Assembly: GCA_907165135.1 (NCBI GenBank)
Contig: OU015569.1
Span: forward strand, 7,936,501 to 8,000,500
DNA: 64,000 bases
Direction: 5' to 3'
Origin: Oikopleura dioica
Lineage: Eukaryota; Chordata; Appendicularia; Copelata; Oikopleuridae
Made by a program: the position numbers and the translations under genes. Shown piece after piece: positions 58,963 to 64,000 of this stretch; positions within the stretch are counted from its first letter, which is position 1; each line of letters opens with the position of its first letter. Below the pieces are notes generated by a model. The model was given only the letters and a program-made list of their open reading frames with translations, had not been told where the DNA came from and did no database searches.

Positions 58963-58971
58963 TATCAAGGT

Positions 58972-59202
58972 TCAGTTTTTCTTTTTCTCGAAAAAAATAA
59001 CACTTTTACTGTCATTAATAAAAAAACTCTTTCTTGGAGATATAACATTTCTGTCTTTTTGGAGGGCGTCAACAAGGCATCGAATATGTGATTGATCTTC
59101 CCAAAACTCAACGGTTCCAAGCTTTTCTAGGTCCAAAAAGACTCTTTCTGGATCGACGGCTTCGATGCGAAAAAAAGTGAAAAAGAACACAGGGACTCGC
59201 AT
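58972..59202 (-). CDS. Possible small protein upstream of the acyltransferase
   Basis: An open frame begins MRVPVFFFTFFRIEAVDPER and reads VFLDLEKLGTVEFWEDQSH, IRCLVDALQKDRNVISPRKS. It is 76 codons, ends 9 bp before the acyltransferase start codon and lies on the same strand. The leader is hydrophobic. It could be an upstream gene or an upstream part of the same transcript. No family was recognised. Confidence 0.35.
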   Translation of the reverse strand: MRVPVFFFTFFRIEAVDPERVFLDLEKLGTVEFWEDQSHIRCLVDALQKDRNVISPRKSFFINDSKSVIFFEKKKN

Positions 59203-59529
59203 TAGCGAAAACTACGAGTTGAATGGATTCGATTCTAAATTCTTGATTTGAATTGTTGACGGATAGTCATTGTTTCCAAGCAGACCGGAATCGTATTGTA
59301 AGGCAAGGCAAATTTGAACGAAAGTTTTTTTGACTTGTTCACCTGAATGATTCGTCATTTTTACAGAGTTGATACTTCTTCAAGATATTTTTACTGTTTT
59401 TATATGGCTGCATTTTCATATCCTGCTCGTTCGAAAATAAGACATTATAATTTATAGAATGACTATGTTGATGTTTAAACCCGATATTTATTCATTTGAG
59501 TGTTGTGAATCAATGATGAAGTCAAGGTT

Positions 59530-60399
59530 TCAGGTGCCGATTCGCTGAACGACCCAGGTCTGCTGGCAAAGCGGGCACCGCGGAGTCGTAGCTACCCATC
59601 GCGACATGCAACAGTTGTGGTAGCTGTGATTGCACTCGCCCCAAACCACGGCGCATTCGTCGGCGCCCTTTCCGCTGCTTTGGCACTTAACAGTTTCAAC
59701 TTGAAACATTAGCTTCTTACTTATCACAAATTACCTTGAGGCAGGGTTCAGTTACAACAACTCTGCATATCGCACAAATATCACAATCGACGTCCCACTT
59801 CCACAGTGAGACATGATTCCAAGTCTTTAACTTGAAAATCTCCGCGCACTCCTCAAACTCAGCATCGTTTTCTTCGAGCGAGAGTTTTTCAAGTTCCGCC
59901 AGCGAAATATATAGTTCTTTCTTTTTCTTTTCAGGGTCTTTCTTCAATTCCATCGCATTTTGAGGCAACACTTCCAGTAGCTCTGGTTCTGATGCGTTGG
60001 TACTTCCGCGCAGGAACTCAAAATGTTCACAGTCTTCAGGAATATCAAGATAAGCTGTTTCCAACGCTAAATTTCCCCATCAAATGAGTATGTTCTAAGT
60101 TTTCATACCTGAAGTAGCTGATGCAGAATTGTAATTGCTTGTAGAACTGGTCAGGATATCTTCTCCGAAGCACTCGTTTATGTCATCAGATTTTCGCTGT
60201 TTCATTATGCTTTTATTTGGATTATACAAATGATAATTGGATTGTGTTACCTGAAGAACTCGATTTCATTTCTCTCGTCAAATGTGTCAAAGACATCGTC
60301 AGACCCATTACTCTCGTCTGAAGAAGAACTAACATATTCAGGTATCAAGTCTTCAGCGATCAAGTTCGGCAATGAAATAGCCTGACGCTCATAACTCAT
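59530..60399 (-). CDS. RNF7: RBX2/RNF7 RING-H2 subunit of cullin-RING ligases
   Basis: The C-terminal half is near-identical to RBX2: LWKWDVDCDICAICRV, CLKCQSSGKGADECAVVWGE, CNHSYHNCCMSRW, RCPLCQQTWVVQRIG. These residues are the RING-H2 zinc ligands and the invariant tail; the VVWGECNHSxHNCCM wording separates RBX2 from RBX1. The intron before KCQ is 48 nt. RBX2 recruits the E2 and NEDD8 machinery to CUL5. The N-terminal half is unusually long and acidic (DLIPEYVSSSSDESNGSDD, LEKLSLEENDAEFEECAEIF); the family norm is about 113 residues in total. The join between the first two exons is not certain. Confidence 0.9.
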
Positions 60400-60954
60400 T
60401 TTCAAAAAATAACGTGTATTGTCGATATACGCGCAATGACAACTGCAAAATAAAAATTCCCCGCGCCGTATTTACGGTTAGATGGCACAGATTTTCATCT
60501 TCGAACCGCTGTCGTTTGCTTTTTGAAAACAAGTTTTGAGCAGCTGATAGATTTTTTGGAAATAATAGAAAGAGTCAAGCTAAAATTTTGATTATTTTCG
60601 TACAGCTACACATAAAGGAATTAATCCCTGTACTCAAGATCATACCCTAACCTCACATATAAATTGCATTGGGGGACTAATAAAACTAATTTGGATAAAG
60701 TATTCACTATTGAAGCTTATCTTTGTCTATTCAGGCAGAAAGTTTGGCGTCTGTCGTGATCATCAGGCGAGATCTGAACAGGTGCACCTGAAAGTATTTC
60801 CGGCGCAAGCATCAAAGGCATCTAACGCGGTAGCGCTATTTTCGCTGAGCGCCTCTGCCGCTCTTTTCGCGGTGCTGCCCTAGTGTCTCCTTCCTCAGAT
60901 GCAAAACTACTAAAATTTTTGAGAGAATAACTTATTTAAACGAAATTAATAAAG
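60400..60954. other. Divergent promoter region
   Basis: This lies between RBX2 (minus) and the proprotein convertase (plus). No TATA or repeat stood out. Confidence 0.5.
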
Positions 60955-63919
60955 ATGCTCTTAGCAGCGTTACTTGTGCTCGCACAGTCAGAGATAATTC
61001 GATACCTGCCCAGGTATACGGTCAAGCTCAAAGGAGGAGAACAAGAGGCACGCGAGCTGGCTAAGGCAAGGTTCCTTTATGTTCCCCTCGCATATTCTGC
61101 AGGCGGAAACATAAAGAACCTTACAAGAACCTAAACTTAGAACTGGAAGAAACTGAATTTGAAAACATATACATATTTTATAAAAACACAACGAATTCAA
61201 GATTGTCAAGAAGAACAACAAATTCAAGGTAAAGATGCTTTTCTTTATTTTGTGCAAAAGTTGATAAGACGGGCCAGCATTGGAACTGTGACAAGAATAT
61301 CTTCATTCTCTTCGGTGGTCGATCGAGTAGAACAGCAGATCGTTCGGTCGCGATCTAAAAGAGACATGGTCACCCCGCGAACAACGGGCTATAGGTCAGG
61401 AGTCCGCTATGGGACGAATAGCCACAACGAAGAAAAGGAAGCAAGAAGGCAACACAGGCTCGCATCTTCCATAAATCGCCAAACGAGCTATAAACCTTCT
61501 TTCAACGACCCTGAGTGGAAGAACCAGTGGTATCTTAATGGCGAAATCTGGAAAAATCAGGCAGGGACTCTTCATCCAAATTTCTGATCTTTATTTGAAA
61601 TCAATGAAGACTCCTTTCAGCGCCTTTCAATGCGCGTCTTGGACGCATGGGCAGCAGGATATACTGGCAAAAACGTGACTGTTTCGATTCTTGATGATGG
61701 CGTGGAGTATACTCATCCTGATCTGAGGAAAGAGATCTCAACTACAAAACAAGAAATTATGATAATTATTTCGTTAATAACAAAGAAAACTCAATCAAAG
61801 AGATAATTACAATGCCCAAGCGTCCACGGATATCAATGATAATGACAATGACCCAGTACCACGATACGATGCCAACCACGAAAATAAGCATGGAACTCGC
61901 TGCGCGGGAGTTATTTCGGCCGTTGCCAACAACAAGAACTGTGTGGTGGGAGCTGCGTTCGACGCAAAAGGAAATGTTCTCGAATCAAAGAGTCTAATTA
62001 ATTGGCCTCGGAGATTTTATAACAATTTGAAAGTGGCAGGAGTACGCATGCTTGATGGCGATGTGACGGACGAAGTGGAAGCTAACTCTCTCAAGTAAGA
62101 ACAGTTATTTATAGCTATGACGTAAGAAACGACACGTAACCTTTCATTCTGGAGCTAAATGCCATGTTATCTCCAAAATGCGAGAATATAAACAATTCAC
62201 AAGTTTGACGTACTTCAAGCGTAATATTTATTGCCGCTCTGCCAGATTATTAATACGCGTTAAAATCGCACATTTTTTACGTTTTGCAATAAACGTAATT
62301 AGCGACAGATGGAAAATTAGGGTGCATTATTACGTTACTTTTGACGGCCGGCTGTCTGTGAGCGCACTCCACAGACCTTGCGACGCCCGGTTATTATCTT
62401 CTGGTGTTGAAATTATTTTCTGGGCTAATTGATCGACAAAACCGACCCAGAGAAGATACTCAAGCATTGCCAATGCTGCATTGGCGATTCTTAACTAGAG
62501 TTTTTATTAAACCAAAATGAAGATTTTTTTCACACCCTTGATATGACAACATTTTCTCAAAATATTATTTGTTTTGATGGTTGCAAAACTAAATACTTTC
62601 GCGAAGAATATTGATTATCCAAATACAAATTTCTTGCTAATGAGCTGTCGAAGAGTGTGGGAAAGATTAGTGCGAAGAGTTGCACGCATAATTGTTTCGG
62701 ATGGATTCATCTTCGGCTTCCTTTTTCGGAATTCTATATTACACAAGTTTTCGTCATGCCCTTTGACTTTAGCCTGTCCGTTCTTCCCTTTCTCATGCAG
62801 CTCAAAGATTTAAAGACTCCCATTTTGTTTAAAACTTATCCCCACTAAGAGTAGCTGTCTATCATGAAACGTATCTGAATGTTTGGAAAGAGTCTGTCCT
62901 TAAATGACGCATGAAATAATATCGAACACCTGGCAAGCACTTGAAAGAACAAGAATTCTTTCAGATTAAGGAATTTTCACGGAATTGTTAGCCACTTAAT
63001 TCGCGTTGTGAAGCATTTAGCGAATACACCTGGGCTGCAAGCCGGTCGATTTGATCACAAGATTTAACCAGATCAACTCAAGTGTCGGGAATAAACACTA
63101 TCATACTGAAGGATTCGTCTCAATATCACTGAAGCGAAATTTGATAGCTGATTCTTGAGCACTATCAGTTCCCGAACACAGTAAACCAGAATATAATTGT
63201 TCCACTTCCGAGTAAAATAGCGTTCGGAAAACAAGATAGCATCATGCCGATGCAATCACCGTGTGTAGCCATCGATGAAGGAATGATTGAAATCTAGCTA
63301 GGGAAAGGATGCTTTCCGTTGTGGATTTTTACCATATCGCTTTCTCTGAGCTGTGGATAGGCGATGAAGATCTTGGCGCCCATCTTGGGCTAAGTCGGCG
63401 TTAATCCGGCTGACCGACCAGTTGTCGAATACACACAAACTAATTAGAAACGCCAAGTCGCCTCCTCAAGCCTCGATAGGTTAAACAGGCCTTATTTATT
63501 ATCCAAGATAACTAATCCGACAAATGGCCGTCGAGCCACACATCCGACTTTTATTTTTGCGCAACACCTTCTTGGTTCCTTAATTAAGCCGACGCAAAAT
63601 TTTTACTTATTGAACAAATTAAGATTCGCCCGTGGAGTAGTGGACATTTACTCGGCCTCCTGGGGTCCTGATGATGACGGCAAGAAAGTCGACGGACCAA
63701 GGCTCATGGCACAGCAAGCATTCATCGATGGAGCACGATTTGGACGCAACGGCCTTGGCGTGGGGAGCAGATCATCCTTTCTCAAGCCTACGGGTTGGCG
63801 CTTGTCCATATGCTCTAACCCGAGTACAGATCTATTTTTGTATGGGCGTCCGGCAACGGTGGTCATAACCAAGACCATTGCTCCTGCGATGGTTATACAA
63901 ATTCGATTTATACTATCAG
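60955..63919 (+). CDS. Subtilisin-like proprotein convertase (PCSK/furin type), 3' end beyond window
   Basis: The signal peptide [12 protein letters not shown] is followed by a prodomain ([18 protein letters not shown]), a candidate activation site RSRSKRDM, then [14 protein letters not shown] and the S8 catalytic domain. The Asp motif [15 protein letters not shown], the His motif [46 protein letters not shown] and the oxyanion region [20 protein letters not shown] are present. The catalytic Ser and P domain lie beyond 64000. Wording such as [16 protein letters not shown] is closest to PC1/3. The enzyme would cut prohormones at dibasic sites in the secretory pathway. Several junctions require non-GT donors: GG at 61065, GC at 61561, GA at 61734 and 61971, and GC at 63920. 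An intron of about 1.5 kb runs from 62095 to near 63620. Confidence 0.9.
62095..63618 (+). other. Long intron of the proprotein convertase
   Basis: It starts GTAAGA after the codons for EANSL and ends AATTAAG before the [15 protein letters not shown] exon. About 1.5 kb is exceptional beside the 38-67-nt introns of the same gene. No gene or repeat was supported inside. Confidence 0.6.
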
Positions 63920-64000
63920 GCACGATTTTAACTCACATATACTTTATGCAGCATATAATATGCTAAATCTGATATTCAATCATTGAAAGTGTTTCCGCTA

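Overview
This is eukaryotic DNA, most likely from an appendicularian (larvacean) tunicate close to Oikopleura. The genes are closely spaced and built from many small exons. Most introns are only about 34-70 nt. Several can only be joined in frame with GA, GC or GG donors instead of GT. Same-strand genes lie 50-250 bp apart, and a 3' splice-site-like sequence often sits directly before the start codon, as expected for operons resolved by spliced-leader trans-splicing. The gene set is that of an animal: DEG/ENaC channel, receptor guanylyl cyclase, proprotein convertase, Ly6/TSP1/vWA proteins, RBX2, GINS2. The species assignment is an inference from these features.

Layout. 1-2.8 kb: no supported gene. 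2.9-7.6 kb: a secreted PLA2-like protein without the catalytic His-Asp, a Ly6/uPAR-type (LU) secreted protein and two short uncertain exon sets. 8.1-9.6 kb: a 1.47-kb hAT transposon with 8-bp target duplication and a transposase remnant. 10.2-13.4 kb: small unrecognised genes, including a single-pass membrane protein followed at about 50 bp by a second gene. 13.8-15.5 kb: a coiled-coil RING-finger gene whose RING is split by a 604-bp hAT-type element. 15.9-17.7 kb: a DEG/ENaC channel. 18.2-19.3 kb: an unrecognised gene. 20.3-23.4 kb: a Ly6-TSP1-vWA secreted protein. 23.4-28.2 kb: mostly empty. 28.2-36.4 kb: a receptor guanylyl cyclase. 37.2-43.3 kb, minus strand: COX18, PAAF1, GCSH and Rabenosyn-5 in a row, a candidate operon. 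43.7-46.5 kb, plus strand: GINS2 and a protein with two AT-hooks and four chromodomains. 47.3-50.7 kb: a secreted Cys-containing protein and a tandem pair of lysine-rich paralogues. 52.4-59.0 kb: an NRF-6-like acyltransferase interrupted by a 2.46-kb composite hAT-type element full of nested repeats. 59.5-60.4 kb: RBX2/RNF7. 60.96 kb to the window end: a subtilisin-like proprotein convertase, 3' end missing.

Three threads run through the window. First, non-canonical introns cluster in otherwise well-conserved genes. Second, three hAT-type elements with perfect or near-perfect 8-bp duplications are present, two of them inside genes and one with ends that could act as splice sites. Third, minus-strand gene chains look polycistronic. 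All exon joins were made by eye from reading frame and family knowledge; transcript data would settle them.
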